Below are positions 1 through 8,912 of a DNA stretch of 28,659 nucleotides, one piece after another; the stretch's first letter is position 1, and the number at the start of each line of letters is the position of its first letter. The notes under the pieces are model-generated. The model did not search any database, was not told where the DNA came from, and was given only the letters and a program-made list of their open reading frames with translations. The stretch is from the NCBI GenBank assembly GCA_035277145.1, contig DATELA010000017.1:1-28659 (forward strand), in the 5' to 3' direction. The stretch comes from DASRAP01 sp035277145 (GTDB taxonomy: Bacteria > Gemmatimonadota > Gemmatimonadetes > Gemmatimonadales > Gemmatimonadaceae). A program made the translations under genes and the position numbers.

Positions 1-48
1 AGGGGTGAGGGGGGCTGAGGTGAAAGGTTTCGACTCCGGCTTGGGGGC

Positions 49-2649
49 GTGCTGAAGACTCTCACGTGGCTCGTCGCCGCGGCGCTCGTTGCTGCGAGTA
101 GTGTTCACGCGCAGCGCGGCTCCGATTCTTTCATGGGTCCCGGCGTTTCGCTCGAACTGGCGCGCCAGCGCGCACAAACCGTGCGCGATGTGCGCTACGA
201 TCTCGCGCTCGATGTCAGTCCGCTCGACAGCGCGATCGGCCGCGTCACGGTGCGATGGACGCGGTCCGGCACCGGCGATGCGATTCTCGATTTCCGCGGC
301 AAGCGTCTCACGCGCATTACCGCAAACGGTACTGACGTTCCGCTCACTGCGTTCAACCGCGCTCACGTGCGCCTTCCGGCGTCCGCGCTCAAGGCCGGCG
401 ACAACACCGCAACACTCAACTTCGTGAGCGACGTCGCGCCCGCGGGCGCGAGCATCATTCGCTCGCACGATACCGACGGCAGCGACTATCTGTACACGCT
501 GCTCGTTCCCGCTGACGCCAATCAATTGTTTCCGTGCTTCGATCAACCCGATCTCAAAGCGCGCGTTACACTGACACTAGCGACAGCCCCGACGTGGCTC
601 GCGGTCGCGAACGGTCCGCAAACGAGTTCCGCGATGTCGGCACGCCGCGCGACGCACTATTTCGCGGAAACACAACCGATCAGCACGTACCTGATTGCGT
701 TCGCGACGGGACCGTGGCACAAAGCAACTGTGGTGCGCGGCAACCGCACGATGAATGCGTACGTGCGTGCATCGCGTGCAAAGGAAGCCGATCTCGACAC
801 GATCGCCGCGCTGAACTTTCGCGCGCTCGAATGGATGGAGTCGTATTTCGCGCGCGAGTATCCGTTCGACAAACTCGATATTGTGCTCGCGCCGGCGTTC
901 CCGTTCGGCGGCATGGAGCATCCCGGCGCGATTTTCTACAACGAGAACTCGTTCATCTTCCGCGAACGGCCCACGCTCGCGCGACGCATCGGTCGTTTCT
1001 CGACGATTCTGCACGAGGTCGCGCATCAATGGTTCGGCGATCTCGTGACGATGCGATGGTTCGACGACCTCTGGCTGAAAGAAGGATTCGCGACGTACAT
1101 GGCCGCGAAGGCGCAGTGGTCGCTCGATTCGACGACCGGCGCGTGGAAGACGTTCTATCAGAGCAACAAGCCGTCCGCGTACGGTGTCGACCAAACCGCG
1201 GGCACGACGCCGCTGTGGCAGCAACTCGCGAATCTCGATCAGGCGAAGAGCAACTACGGCGCGATCGTGTACAACAAAGCGCCGAGCGTGTTGAAGCAGC
1301 TGAATTATTTGGTTGGTGAGGACGCGTTTCAGAAAGGCATTCGGCAGTTTCTCGTCGATCACGGATACGCGAACGCGACGTGGCAGGATCTGCTCGGCGC
1401 TGTGGGCAAAGCATCGGGCACATCGCTCGATGAATTCGGCAAGAACTTCATGCTGCGCCCTGGCATGCCGATCGTTGAGCAGCGGCTCACCCTCCGACTC
1501 GGCGCGATCGACAAGCTCGAACTCGTGCAGCGCGCGGCGCAGTCGATGAGCGGTGCGTCCGCGTGGCCGGTGCGCACGCAAGTATTGCTCGCTTACACCG
1601 ATCGACCGCCGGTGCGAATTCCCGTCGATCTGCGCGATTCAGTGACCGATGTCGCCGGCGCACGCGGTCATCCCGCGCCGCAATTCGTGTTCGCGAACTA
1701 CGAAGATTTCGGATACTTCCTGACTCTGCTCGATTCGACCAGCGTGCGTGCGCTCGAAGGTGGCGCACTCGGCGCAATCGCCGATCCGTTCTTACGCACG
1801 ATGTTGTGGGGTGCGCTGTGGGATCAGGTGCGCGCCGCGCAGTTCGATCCGGTGCGATTTGCGAAACTGGCGCTCAAGGAATTGCCGAACGAGAAAGACG
1901 AGCAACTGTTCCCGAACATCACCGGCCGCATGACGCGCTCGGTGGGATCGTATGCGTCCGCGAGCGCGAAGACCGCGCTGCTGCCTGACGTTGAGAAGTT
2001 CTTGTGGGAGACGGGAATGGATCGCGCGCGTCCGTACAGCATTCGGCGCGCGAGTATCGACGCGTTCATCGGAATCGCCGAAACACCCGACGGCCTCGCG
2101 AAACTCAACACACTGCTCGCGGCCGATTCCGTGGCGGGCGAGCCGATGCGAGACCCGACACGCTGGGAGATCGTGAACCGCATGACGGTGCTCGACGTAC
2201 CAGGCGCAAGCGATCGCGTGAGCGCACAAGCCGCACGCGACACCACACCCGATGGTCGCCGGCGTGCGTTCGTCGCCGGCGCGGCGCGCAAGAGCGCCGA
2301 CGTGAAGCGCGATTACTTCCGGCGCTACTTCGGCGACAAAGCGCTGAACGAAGAGTGGGCGAGTGGATCGCTCGGTGCGTTCAACTCGGACGAGCATTCC
2401 GCGCTCACCCTTCCCTATTTGCGGCCCGCGCTCGACTCGTTGCAGTACATCCAGGCGAACCGGCGCATCTTCTACTTGCAGAACTGGCTCGGGTCGTTCA
2501 TCGGTGGACATCGATCGCCAGAAGCGCTGGCCATCGTGCGGAAGTTCCTTGCCGACAAGCCGAACCTGCCGCTCGATCTGAAGCAGAAGGTGCTGCAGAC
2601 GGTGGACGATCTCGAGCGTACGGTCCGGATCAGGCAGAGGTACCAGTAG
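49..2649 (+). CDS. Secreted M1 family zinc aminopeptidase
   Basis: Predicted zinc exopeptidase that removes N-terminal residues from peptides, exported from the cytoplasm. The 866-residue protein starts with a hydrophobic signal peptide (about residues 1-21, ending SVHA). It has the M1 exopeptidase loop as GGMEH at 287-291 (usual form GAMEN). The zinc site is HEVAH at 322-326 (ligands H322 and H326, catalytic E323), and the third ligand E345 lies in LKEGFATY. The C-terminal half is an alpha-helical M1-type region. The start is a GTG at 49 preceded by a G-rich stretch that could act as ribosome binding site; it is chosen because it gives a complete signal peptide. The stop lies 2 bases from the stop of the convergent kinase gene. 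The family is certain; substrate preference cannot be read from sequence. Confidence 0.93.
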   Translation: MLKTLTWLVAAALVAASSVHAQRGSDSFMGPGVSLELARQRAQTVRDVRYDLALDVSPLDSAIGRVTVRWTRSGTGDAILDFRGKRLTRITANGTDVPLTAFNRAHVRLPASALKAGDNTATLNFVSDVAPAGASIIRSHDTDGSDYLYTLLVPADANQLFPCFDQPDLKARVTLTLATAPTWLAVANGPQTSSAMSARRATHYFAETQPISTYLIAFATGPWHKATVVRGNRTMNAYVRASRAKEADLDTIAALNFRALEWMESYFAREYPFDKLDIVLAPAFPFGGMEHPGAIFYNENSFIFRERPTLARRIGRFSTILHEVAHQWFGDLVTMRWFDDLWLKEGFATYMAAKAQWSLDSTTGAWKTFYQSNKPSAYGVDQTAGTTPLWQQLANLDQAKSNYGAIVYNKAPSVLKQLNYLVGEDAFQKGIRQFLVDHGYANATWQDLLGAVGKASGTSLDEFGKNFMLRPGMPIVEQRLTLRLGAIDKLELVQRAAQSMSGASAWPVRTQVLLAYTDRPPVRIPVDLRDSVTDVAGARGHPAPQFVFANYEDFGYFLTLLDSTSVRALEGGALGAIADPFLRTMLWGALWDQVRAAQFDPVRFAKLALKELPNEKDEQLFPNITGRMTRSVGSYASASAKTALLPDVEKFLWETGMDRARPYSIRRASIDAFIGIAETPDGLAKLNTLLAADSVAGEPMRDPTRWEIVNRMTVLDVPGASDRVSAQAARDTTPDGRRRAFVAGAARKSADVKRDYFRRYFGDKALNEEWASGSLGAFNSDEHSALTLPYLRPALDSLQYIQANRRIFYLQNWLGSFIGGHRSPEALAIVRKFLADKPNLPLDLKQKVLQTVDDLERTVRIRQRYQ

Positions 2650-2651
2650 CG

Positions 2652-3866
2652 CTACACGCGGCGCGCTGGTGCTCCGGGCTTCGCCGAAAAGAACGATGCG
2701 TTGGTTCGCGATGGATGCTGGCGGCGATACTCGGCCGACCAACGTTGAGCGAAATCGCCCGCGCGCTGTGCTTCGATGAGCGCCCAGACGCTGCCGCCAA
2801 AACCCGCACCGAATGCCGACGCGGCGTGCGCGCCGAGCGCGCGCGCTGATTGCTGCAGCGTGATGGTTTCCGGCACCTGATTGCCGAGGTGCGTAACAGC
2901 GAGTTCGTGCGACCGGTCGACGATGGTGCCGAGTGCCGCGAGGTCGTTGTCGCGAAACGCTTTCGCCGCTGCAGGAACAAGCGAATGCGACTCCTCGACG
3001 AATTGGTCGAGGCGTTTGACGAGCTCTGTGGCGGAGAAATCTTGATGCGACGCGTCGCCAACAAGTGCGCGCAATTGCGGCGCAGCGCCGGTGTTGCTGT
3101 GTAACGCAGCAGCGAGGGTTTCATCAGCGCGATGCGCGCCGCGATTCCACACATCGAGCAACACCGACGTGCCGAGCGAAAGCCGGTTGTAATCGCCGAG
3201 CGCGTCGCCGGTTTTTTTGGCGATGACACCACTCACACCAATGACGAACGTGAGCGATGGATCGATGGCCACGTCGGTTTCGTGGCGCACGGGCGCGTAC
3301 GAGTACTGCCCGAGCATTCCTTGCCTGCAGCAGAGAATCGCGGTGTGATCTTCGCTGCCACCGAACGTACCGACACCGGCGTCGCCCGCAAACGAGCCGA
3401 ACGGACGCCCATTCTCGACGGCGCCCAGGTAACCGGCGAGATCCGTGCGGACTGGAAACGCGCGTTTGTAGTCATCGCTCGTTTCCAGGTCGTTGGCATC
3501 GATCAACGAAAGCGCGATAGACACAACGAGCGCGCTCGAGCTGCTGAGCCCGGCGTCCGCGGGTAGCGTGCTCGATAACGCGATGTCTGCGCCATGTGTT
3601 GCCCGCGGGAAATCGCGCGACAGTCTGCGCGCGACCGCCGCGACGTAGCTGCCCCACGAACCCGCGGGCGCAGTGGCAGCCGGTGACATCGACGTCGTGA
3701 ACGTTTCGTTGCGCTTTGTATCGATTACGTGGATTTCCGCATCGGCACGACGCGTGCACCGAACGCTGAATCCGCGGTCGATGGCACACACGAGACTTCT
3801 CCCACCCGCATAGTCCGTGTGCTTGCCAAGGACTTCGATGCGGCCCGGAACCCAGAACTCGCTCAC
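2652..3866 (-). CDS. Galactokinase-like GHMP sugar kinase
   Basis: GHMP-superfamily kinase, 404 residues, expected to phosphorylate a sugar at C1 using ATP. The N-terminal galactokinase-type signature is at residues 8-22 (PGR then GKHTDYAGG). The GHMP glycine/serine loop is LPADAGLSSSSA, and a C-terminal motif 3 is GAGFGGSVWALI. A candidate catalytic aspartate is D173 in GGSEDHTAI, where galactokinases have CGxMDQ. The usual N and E of GRxNxIGEHxDY are replaced here by E11 and K15, and the E contacts the sugar in known galactokinases, so the substrate may not be galactose. The GTG start shares a GTGA overlap with the stop of the upstream nucleotidyltransferase, implying translational coupling. 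Family call firm; galactose specificity doubtful. Confidence 0.85.
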   Translation of the reverse strand: MSEFWVPGRIEVLGKHTDYAGGRSLVCAIDRGFSVRCTRRADAEIHVIDTKRNETFTTSMSPAATAPAGSWGSYVAAVARRLSRDFPRATHGADIALSSTLPADAGLSSSSALVVSIALSLIDANDLETSDDYKRAFPVRTDLAGYLGAVENGRPFGSFAGDAGVGTFGGSEDHTAILCCRQGMLGQYSYAPVRHETDVAIDPSLTFVIGVSGVIAKKTGDALGDYNRLSLGTSVLLDVWNRGAHRADETLAAALHSNTGAAPQLRALVGDASHQDFSATELVKRLDQFVEESHSLVPAAAKAFRDNDLAALGTIVDRSHELAVTHLGNQVPETITLQQSARALGAHAASAFGAGFGGSVWALIEAQRAGDFAQRWSAEYRRQHPSRTNASFFSAKPGAPARRV

Positions 3867-4678
3867 AGCGACACCGTGACGTCGCGCAATCGTTTGGTGA
3901 CCGCCGCAATGTCTGAGCGGCTGGACAGATCGATCACGCCGTCATCAACAGTTGTCACATGAAACGTCACGCTGAGTTCATGCATGGCAATGCGGACTGC
4001 ATCGGCGAGCTCGAGCTCGCCGCGCATGGATGGCGTAACGCGATCACACGCGTCGAACATCGCGCGCGTAAACGACCAGAGGTTCATGCTCACGAGTGCG
4101 TCGTCACCGAATGCAGAATCGGGCGCATTCGCTGGTTTCTCGGTGATCGAGCGCAATCGTCCGGACGCGTCCACATCGAGCAAGGCGAACGCACGCAAGC
4201 GTTCACGCGGAATGTTGCTGAGTTGTACGAGCGGCCCCGCGCGATAGCCGGCGAGGCCGCACCCGTCGATGGCGCACACGGCGCGCAGCGTGCGCGCGGA
4301 GTACACGTTGTCGGCGTTCAGCACGAGAAACTGTTCGTCGTCAACCCACGCACGTGCACAACGCACCGCGTCCGCAGTACCGCGTGGCTCCGCTTGCTCG
4401 GCGAACGTGACCCGCAACCGTGAAAGCGTTCCGCGGCGGGTGTAGTGATCGCGAATCGCGGAGTCGCGAGGTGACACGACAATGCAAATGTCTTCGATGC
4501 CGCCATCTGCCAGCGCATTCAACACATAGTCGAGAAACGGGCGGCCAATCGGAATCATCGCTTTCGATCCGGAATCAGCCGCGTGCGCCTGCTCGCTCGT
4601 CAACGAAACGCCAGCGTCGGGCCGCTGCATTCGCGTACCCTTGCCTGCCGCGAGCACGACCGCCGTCGTTGTGCTCAA
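3863..4678 (-). CDS. Sugar-1-phosphate nucleotidyltransferase
   Basis: 271-residue NTP-transferase of the glucose-1-phosphate thymidylyl/uridylyl/mannose-1-phosphate guanylyltransferase fold, converting a sugar 1-phosphate plus NTP into NDP-sugar. The nucleotide loop VVLAAGKGTRM is at residues 7-17. The lysine of SKAMIPIGRPFLDY is K39, and the metal-binding acidic motif is VLNADNVY. The start is a TTG at 4678, 6 bases downstream of the antiporter stop. The conserved beta strand begins at residue 6 and the next ATG falls inside the active-site loop, so the true start cannot be much further in. It overlaps the downstream GHMP kinase by 4 bases, suggesting kinase and nucleotidyltransferase act consecutively on one sugar. 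The nucleotide and sugar are not determinable. Confidence 0.85.
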   Translation of the reverse strand: MSTTTAVVLAAGKGTRMQRPDAGVSLTSEQAHAADSGSKAMIPIGRPFLDYVLNALADGGIEDICIVVSPRDSAIRDHYTRRGTLSRLRVTFAEQAEPRGTADAVRCARAWVDDEQFLVLNADNVYSARTLRAVCAIDGCGLAGYRAGPLVQLSNIPRERLRAFALLDVDASGRLRSITEKPANAPDSAFGDDALVSMNLWSFTRAMFDACDRVTPSMRGELELADAVRIAMHELSVTFHVTTVDDGVIDLSSRSDIAAVTKRLRDVTVSL

Positions 4679-4684
4679 CCCGAA

Positions 4685-6130
4685 CTACCGCTTGTCGAGC
4701 GGCAGCAGCCCGAACTTCGTGCGACTGTACAATGCCGCGAGTGTGAGCGAGAAGATCGGCCCGCCATAACAGAACGGCGCCCACGGCAAATAGTCGAGTG
4801 TCGGCACACCAACCGTGGTCGCCATGTACACCGCAGACACGGTCCACGGCATCAGTGGTTCCGTGATTGTCACCGAATCTTCGAGTGTGCGCGACAAGTT
4901 CTCCGGTGCAAGTCCGCGCTCACGGTACGCCTTCTGGAACATGCCGCCGATGACGAGACCGGTCACGCCGCCGTGACTCGTCATCGCGATCATCGTGCCG
5001 CCGGCTGCCATGGTTGCCGCGACCAATCCAAACACGGAACGCACCGACGCCAGCATGCGCGACACGAGTAAATCGAGCGCGCCGGACACGTCCATGCCCG
5101 CCGCGAGCAGAAACGCGGAGATGACGATCACGAGCGTCGTCGCCATCGAATACAGTCCGCCGCGTTCCACCAGAATCCTGAATCCATCTGACAGCGCGCT
5201 CGCGTCCGTCCCGCTCGCAGTAACCATCGACAGCTTGAATCCACTGACGAGCGACGTGATCGCGTCCGGGACCGTGAAGCCCTGCACAACAATGCCAATG
5301 ATTGCGGCGACAATCGCCGAAAGCGAAATCGCGAGCGCCGGCGGAACGCGCTTCACTATTCCCCACACCACCAGCACGGCGGGAATCAGCGCGATCCAGT
5401 TCAGCGTGAACACTCTATCGAGATCGTCAAGCAACACACGCGCCGCGCCCGCAGAGCCCGCACCGCCCGTTGGCGCAATGCGCGATGCAAACGTGTAGAG
5501 AATGATGCACATGACGAACGACGGCGTCGTCGTGTACATCATGTGCCGGATGTGCTTGTAGAGATCTGCACCGGCACCGATCGCGCAGATGTTCGTCGAG
5601 TCAGACAGCGGCGACATCTTGTCGCCGAGGTACGCGCCCGAAATGACTGCGCCCGCGGTAGCGGCGAGTGGTGCGTCGATCGCGGCCGCGGTTCCCATTA
5701 ATGCGACGCCGATGGTGCCCGCGGACCCCCACGACGTTCCCGTGAACAGCGACATGATCGACGTCGCGAGGAACGCGGTGAGCACCAGATACTGCGGGCT
5801 CACGAGCTTGACGCCCCAGTACACCATGTACGGGATGGTTGCCGACATCACCCACGCCGCGATCAACGCACCAACCGCGAGCAAAATGAGCACGACGGGG
5901 AGAACACCTTTGAACTTCTCGCCCGCGGACACCTGGATGTCGTCCCATGTGCGGCCGTGACGCACCGCGATGAATCCGGCGACGCCCGCGCACAGCAAAA
6001 GCGTTACGACCAGCAGATCGCCGCCGAAACCAATCGTCGCGGCGCCGACACCGAACATCACTGCCATCGTGATGACCGGGAGCAGCGCTTCACCAAACGT
6101 GAGCGGCTGCGACGCGCGCGTAAGACTCAT
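4685..6130 (-). CDS. nhaC: NhaC-family Na+/H+ antiporter
   Basis: 481-residue polytopic inner-membrane protein with about a dozen hydrophobic segments. Diagnostic NhaC-like stretches are GTSWGSAGTIGVALMG and LGDKMSPLSDSTNICA, with a second conserved loop near TITEPLMPWTVS. NhaC-type carriers exchange sodium for protons; related members of the same ion transporter superfamily exchange organic anions such as malate/lactate, so the cargo is not certain. The ATG start lies 25 bases after the stop of the M55 peptidase gene, consistent with one transcript. Length matches the family (about 450-500). Confidence 0.85.
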   Translation of the reverse strand: MSLTRASQPLTFGEALLPVITMAVMFGVGAATIGFGGDLLVVTLLLCAGVAGFIAVRHGRTWDDIQVSAGEKFKGVLPVVLILLAVGALIAAWVMSATIPYMVYWGVKLVSPQYLVLTAFLATSIMSLFTGTSWGSAGTIGVALMGTAAAIDAPLAATAGAVISGAYLGDKMSPLSDSTNICAIGAGADLYKHIRHMMYTTTPSFVMCIILYTFASRIAPTGGAGSAGAARVLLDDLDRVFTLNWIALIPAVLVVWGIVKRVPPALAISLSAIVAAIIGIVVQGFTVPDAITSLVSGFKLSMVTASGTDASALSDGFRILVERGGLYSMATTLVIVISAFLLAAGMDVSGALDLLVSRMLASVRSVFGLVAATMAAGGTMIAMTSHGGVTGLVIGGMFQKAYRERGLAPENLSRTLEDSVTITEPLMPWTVSAVYMATTVGVPTLDYLPWAPFCYGGPIFSLTLAALYSRTKFGLLPLDKR

Positions 6131-6155
6131 GGCGCGCTCCGCGCGTGCAGTGTCG

Positions 6156-7019
6156 TCATTTCATCGCGTTGAAGGCGTTGAGCACTTCGAGCAGATCGGC
6201 GTGCGTAAACGTGAACTCGCTCGGATTCAGCCGCCGCGCACCTTCGTAGAGCGGACGCTCGGTGCGGACCTTGAGCACCATCGTGTACGGCGATGCCAGG
6301 CGATACACGCGCGCACGCGCGCGATTGCGCACCGCACGTTCCACGCCGTCCCGGATTTCGGTCTGCGCTCGTTCAGGTGATAGGCCGAGCGATGCATCGC
6401 CGCCGATTTCGTGCTTCACCGCGACACCTTCGATGGGGCCGAGCAATCCGCGGATCTGCTCGACAACAGCGCGATCACCGGCGACAAATACAACCGGGAC
6501 GCTGTAGAGTCCCGCGACGAGCGCGTTGTATCCGCCTTCCGGTAACGAAACGCCGTTGATCGAGAAGTCGACGACGTTACCCGTCGACGTGTGTTCGAGA
6601 ATGGCGTTGGGCGTTCCCGCTTTCGCGTGATAGCCAACAAACACAACCGCATCGAACGTCGAGTCGATGCCTTCCATCATGTTCTTCGGCCCCGTGCCCT
6701 GTCCGCGCAATAATTTCGCGCGCGGATCCAGATCACTCGGCAAAAGATTTGTTTTCGAGCCGTGTGAGTCGCGAACGACGACTTCTGTTGCACCCGCGCG
6801 CAAAGCGCCGAGAACGGCGGCGTTCGCTTCGCCGGCCATGATCTTGCGAAAGTGTGCGTAGTCGGGACCGGTTGGACTTACGTCGGTACTCGCCACGACG
6901 CCCGCAAGGCCCTCCATATCGATGGAGATGAACACCTTCAATCCAGCTGCTTGCTGCGCACCCGCGTGAGACGCAACAGCCAACCCGAGCGCAATCAGCG
7001 CACCTCGCGCCACGTTCAT
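6156..7019 (-). CDS. Exported M55 D-aminopeptidase (DppA-like)
   Basis: 287-residue zinc D-aminopeptidase of family M55, which releases D-amino acids (typically D-Ala) from peptides. A signal peptide occupies about residues 1-21 (ends SHAGA), so unlike Bacillus DppA this protein is probably periplasmic. Metal ligands of the DppA type are all visible: D34 and E36 in SIDMEG, H86 in DSHG, H131 in GYHA and E161. H143 (in LEHT) sits where DppA has its catalytic histidine. Spacing of the ligands agrees with DppA to within one residue. The ATG start is preceded by a good ribosome binding site (GGGAGG, 6 bases upstream). It lies between a PLP enzyme gene (31 bases upstream) and nhaC (25 bases downstream). 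A role in recycling peptidoglycan peptides is inference. Confidence 0.9.
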   Translation of the reverse strand: MNVARGALIALGLAVASHAGAQQAAGLKVFISIDMEGLAGVVASTDVSPTGPDYAHFRKIMAGEANAAVLGALRAGATEVVVRDSHGSKTNLLPSDLDPRAKLLRGQGTGPKNMMEGIDSTFDAVVFVGYHAKAGTPNAILEHTSTGNVVDFSINGVSLPEGGYNALVAGLYSVPVVFVAGDRAVVEQIRGLLGPIEGVAVKHEIGGDASLGLSPERAQTEIRDGVERAVRNRARARVYRLASPYTMVLKVRTERPLYEGARRLNPSEFTFTHADLLEVLNAFNAMK

Positions 7020-7050
7020 CGCACACCTCCCTTCACGAGTGGTCCTACGG

Positions 7051-8217
7051 TCACGCTTTCGACAATGCTTGATCGAGATCGTGAATCAGCACGTCAGCAC
7101 CTTCAAGTCCGATCGAGAGCCGCACCACGCCGCGCGGAATGCGCTGCGACTCCAGGTATTTGCCGTTGTTGCCTCGCTCCGGCGAAATCACGATGCTCTC
7201 AACTCCACCCCAACTCACGCCAATGCGGAAGTGCTCGAGCGAATCGATCACGCGGTTGAGGCTCGCGAAATCGGGGTTGGCGAGTTCGATACTGAACAAC
7301 CCCGAATGGCCGCGCATTTGTTTGGCAACGAGTGCCGTGTCCTTGTCAAACGCAGGATGGAACACGTTCTTCACCGCGCGGTGACCACGCAAAAACTCTG
7401 CGACGCGGAGCGCGTCGACATGGTGCTGCGCCATGCGCACGGGAAGCGTGCGCAATCCGCGCAACAGCACCCAAGCGTCGAACGGCGCGAGAATCCCGCC
7501 GCTCAACAAAAACGCACGATGGAAGATCTCCACCATGCGTTCGCTCGTACCGATCAGCGCGCCGCCGACGAGATCGCTGTGGCCGCCGAGGTATTTGGTC
7601 GCGGCGTGCACGACGAAATCGATACCGAGTTCGATTGGTTTCTGCAGGAGCGGTGTTGCCCAGCTGTTGTCGACGCAGGTTAGAATGCCGCGCCCACGCG
7701 CGAGCGCCGCCATGGCCTCGAGATCGACGACACGAAACATCATCGTGCCTGGACTCTCGATCCAGATAATGCGCGTGTTGGGTTTGATCGACCGCTCGAC
7801 CGACGCGACGTCCACGTCGAGCTGCACATCATGCGAAATTCCGAAGCGCTCCAGGTGCCGCGCGAGCTGCAACGTCGGGCCGTACACCTGATTCACAAAG
7901 AGAACGTGATCGCCCGACTTCAACGTCCCCATCATCACGGCATTGATCGCCGCCATTCCCGACGCAAAACACTTGCATGCTTCGCCGCGTTCGAGCAGCG
8001 CGAGCTTGCGTTCGGCGGCCTCGACCGTTGGGTTCTGGCCGCGGGTATACACATTGTGCGAATGCTCGTTGCGCAGTCCTTCGATCAGCGCGGCAAACGT
8101 CGGGTACGCAAACAACGACGTCTGCACGATTGGCGTCGAGACCGGCGCTGCACCCGATGGTCCGGGCGGCCCATCATCGGCAACACACGTCGCAACATCG
8201 GTGGGATCGAGTCGCAT
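7051..8217 (-). CDS. Cys/Met metabolism PLP-dependent enzyme
   Basis: 388-residue fold-type I PLP enzyme of the cystathionine gamma-synthase/beta-lyase/gamma-lyase family (transsulfuration or methionine metabolism). The PLP lysine is K208 in HAATKYLGGHSD. Other family marks are NQVYGPT near residue 105, IWIESPGTMMF, and CVDNSWATPLLQKP containing the aspartate that contacts the pyridine nitrogen. The SPGTMMF segment resembles beta-lyase (MetC) members, but the family is notoriously hard to split by motif, so no symbol is given. The ATG has no clear ribosome binding site. It is the first gene of the minus-strand run, and its 93-bp upstream gap is shared with the divergent HAD gene. Confidence 0.88.
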   Translation of the reverse strand: MRLDPTDVATCVADDGPPGPSGAAPVSTPIVQTSLFAYPTFAALIEGLRNEHSHNVYTRGQNPTVEAAERKLALLERGEACKCFASGMAAINAVMMGTLKSGDHVLFVNQVYGPTLQLARHLERFGISHDVQLDVDVASVERSIKPNTRIIWIESPGTMMFRVVDLEAMAALARGRGILTCVDNSWATPLLQKPIELGIDFVVHAATKYLGGHSDLVGGALIGTSERMVEIFHRAFLLSGGILAPFDAWVLLRGLRTLPVRMAQHHVDALRVAEFLRGHRAVKNVFHPAFDKDTALVAKQMRGHSGLFSIELANPDFASLNRVIDSLEHFRIGVSWGGVESIVISPERGNNGKYLESQRIPRGVVRLSIGLEGADVLIHDLDQALSKA

Positions 8218-8303
8218 CGGCGCGGAAAGCTACACCGCGCAAAGGCCGCCGTCCCGAGGGCACTGACCGCGATGTCACACCGGCCGGGCGCCGACAGTCC
8301 TTC

Positions 8304-8309
8304 TATATA
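8304..8309 (+). promoter_or_regulatory. Possible -10 element immediately upstream of the HAD gene
   Basis: TATATA lies directly before the ATG of the HAD phosphatase at 8311, in otherwise GC-rich sequence, and no purine-rich ribosome binding site is visible. If this is a -10 box, transcription would begin at or just after the ATG, giving a leaderless mRNA. No convincing -35 is seen 17 bases upstream, so this is weak. Confidence 0.25.
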
Positions 8310-8310
8310 G

Positions 8311-8907
8311 ATGAACATCATCTTCGACCTGGGCGGCGTCGTAGTGCGCTGGGAGCCCGACGCGATCATAGCCAACGTGTTCGACGACCCGGCGGTGCGC
8401 GCCGTCGTGCGCCAGGACGTCATTGGTCATCAGGATTGGCTGGACCTCGACCGCGGCACCATCTCGTACGAGGCCGCCATTGAGCGCGCCGCGAAGCGCA
8501 CGCGACTGCCCGAACCGGAGATCGCGCGGTTCCTCGATCGCGTGCCGCCGCTGCTCACACCAATTCCCGAGACGGTGTCGCTCATGCGTCGCGTCAAAGC
8601 GCGCGGCCACGCGGTCTACTGTTTGTCGAACATGCCCACGCGCTCCATCGAATACCTCGAGCGCACGCACGATTTCTGGGACGTGTTCACCGGAAAGGTG
8701 ATTTCGTCACGCGTCAAACTGTGCAAGCCGGATCCCGCGATCTACGCACATCTGTTGAAGACGTTCTCGCTGTCACCGGCCGAGACCGCCTTCATTGATG
8801 ACGTGCGCGCGAATCTGGACGCGGCCGAGCAGTTCGGGATCGCGGTAATCCAGTTTGCGTCGCCGGGGCAATGCGAGGTTGCACTGCGCCGGCTTGGGGC
8901 GTTGTAG
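8311..8907 (+). CDS. HAD-IA family phosphatase (YihX-like)
   Basis: 198-residue haloacid dehalogenase-like hydrolase. Motif I is IIFDLGGV with nucleophile D6, motif II is CLSNMP, motif III lysine is in KLCKPDPAIY, and motif IV is FIDDVRANLDAA. The cap is a small helical insert, about residues 15-85. The overall pattern (DLGxV at motif I, glycine where many HADs have the second aspartate) matches E. coli YihX, an alpha-glucose-1-phosphate phosphatase, so a sugar phosphate substrate is plausible but unproven. It is divergent from the PLP-enzyme operon and its stop is 5 bases from the stop of convergent ppsA. Confidence 0.85.
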   Translation: MNIIFDLGGVVVRWEPDAIIANVFDDPAVRAVVRQDVIGHQDWLDLDRGTISYEAAIERAAKRTRLPEPEIARFLDRVPPLLTPIPETVSLMRRVKARGHAVYCLSNMPTRSIEYLERTHDFWDVFTGKVISSRVKLCKPDPAIYAHLLKTFSLSPAETAFIDDVRANLDAAEQFGIAVIQFASPGQCEVALRRLGAL

Positions 8908-8912
8908 CCGAC

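Noticed and set aside
577..1581. 334-codon open frame on the minus strand inside the M1 gene
   Set aside because: Arg-rich shadow of a GC-rich gene on the other strand; no domain, and the M1 frame has full catalytic motifs.
3863..4678. Frameshift suspected because the nucleotidyltransferase lacks an ATG
   Set aside because: A TTG at 4678 in the correct frame gives the complete N-terminal strand and loop; no break in the frame is seen.
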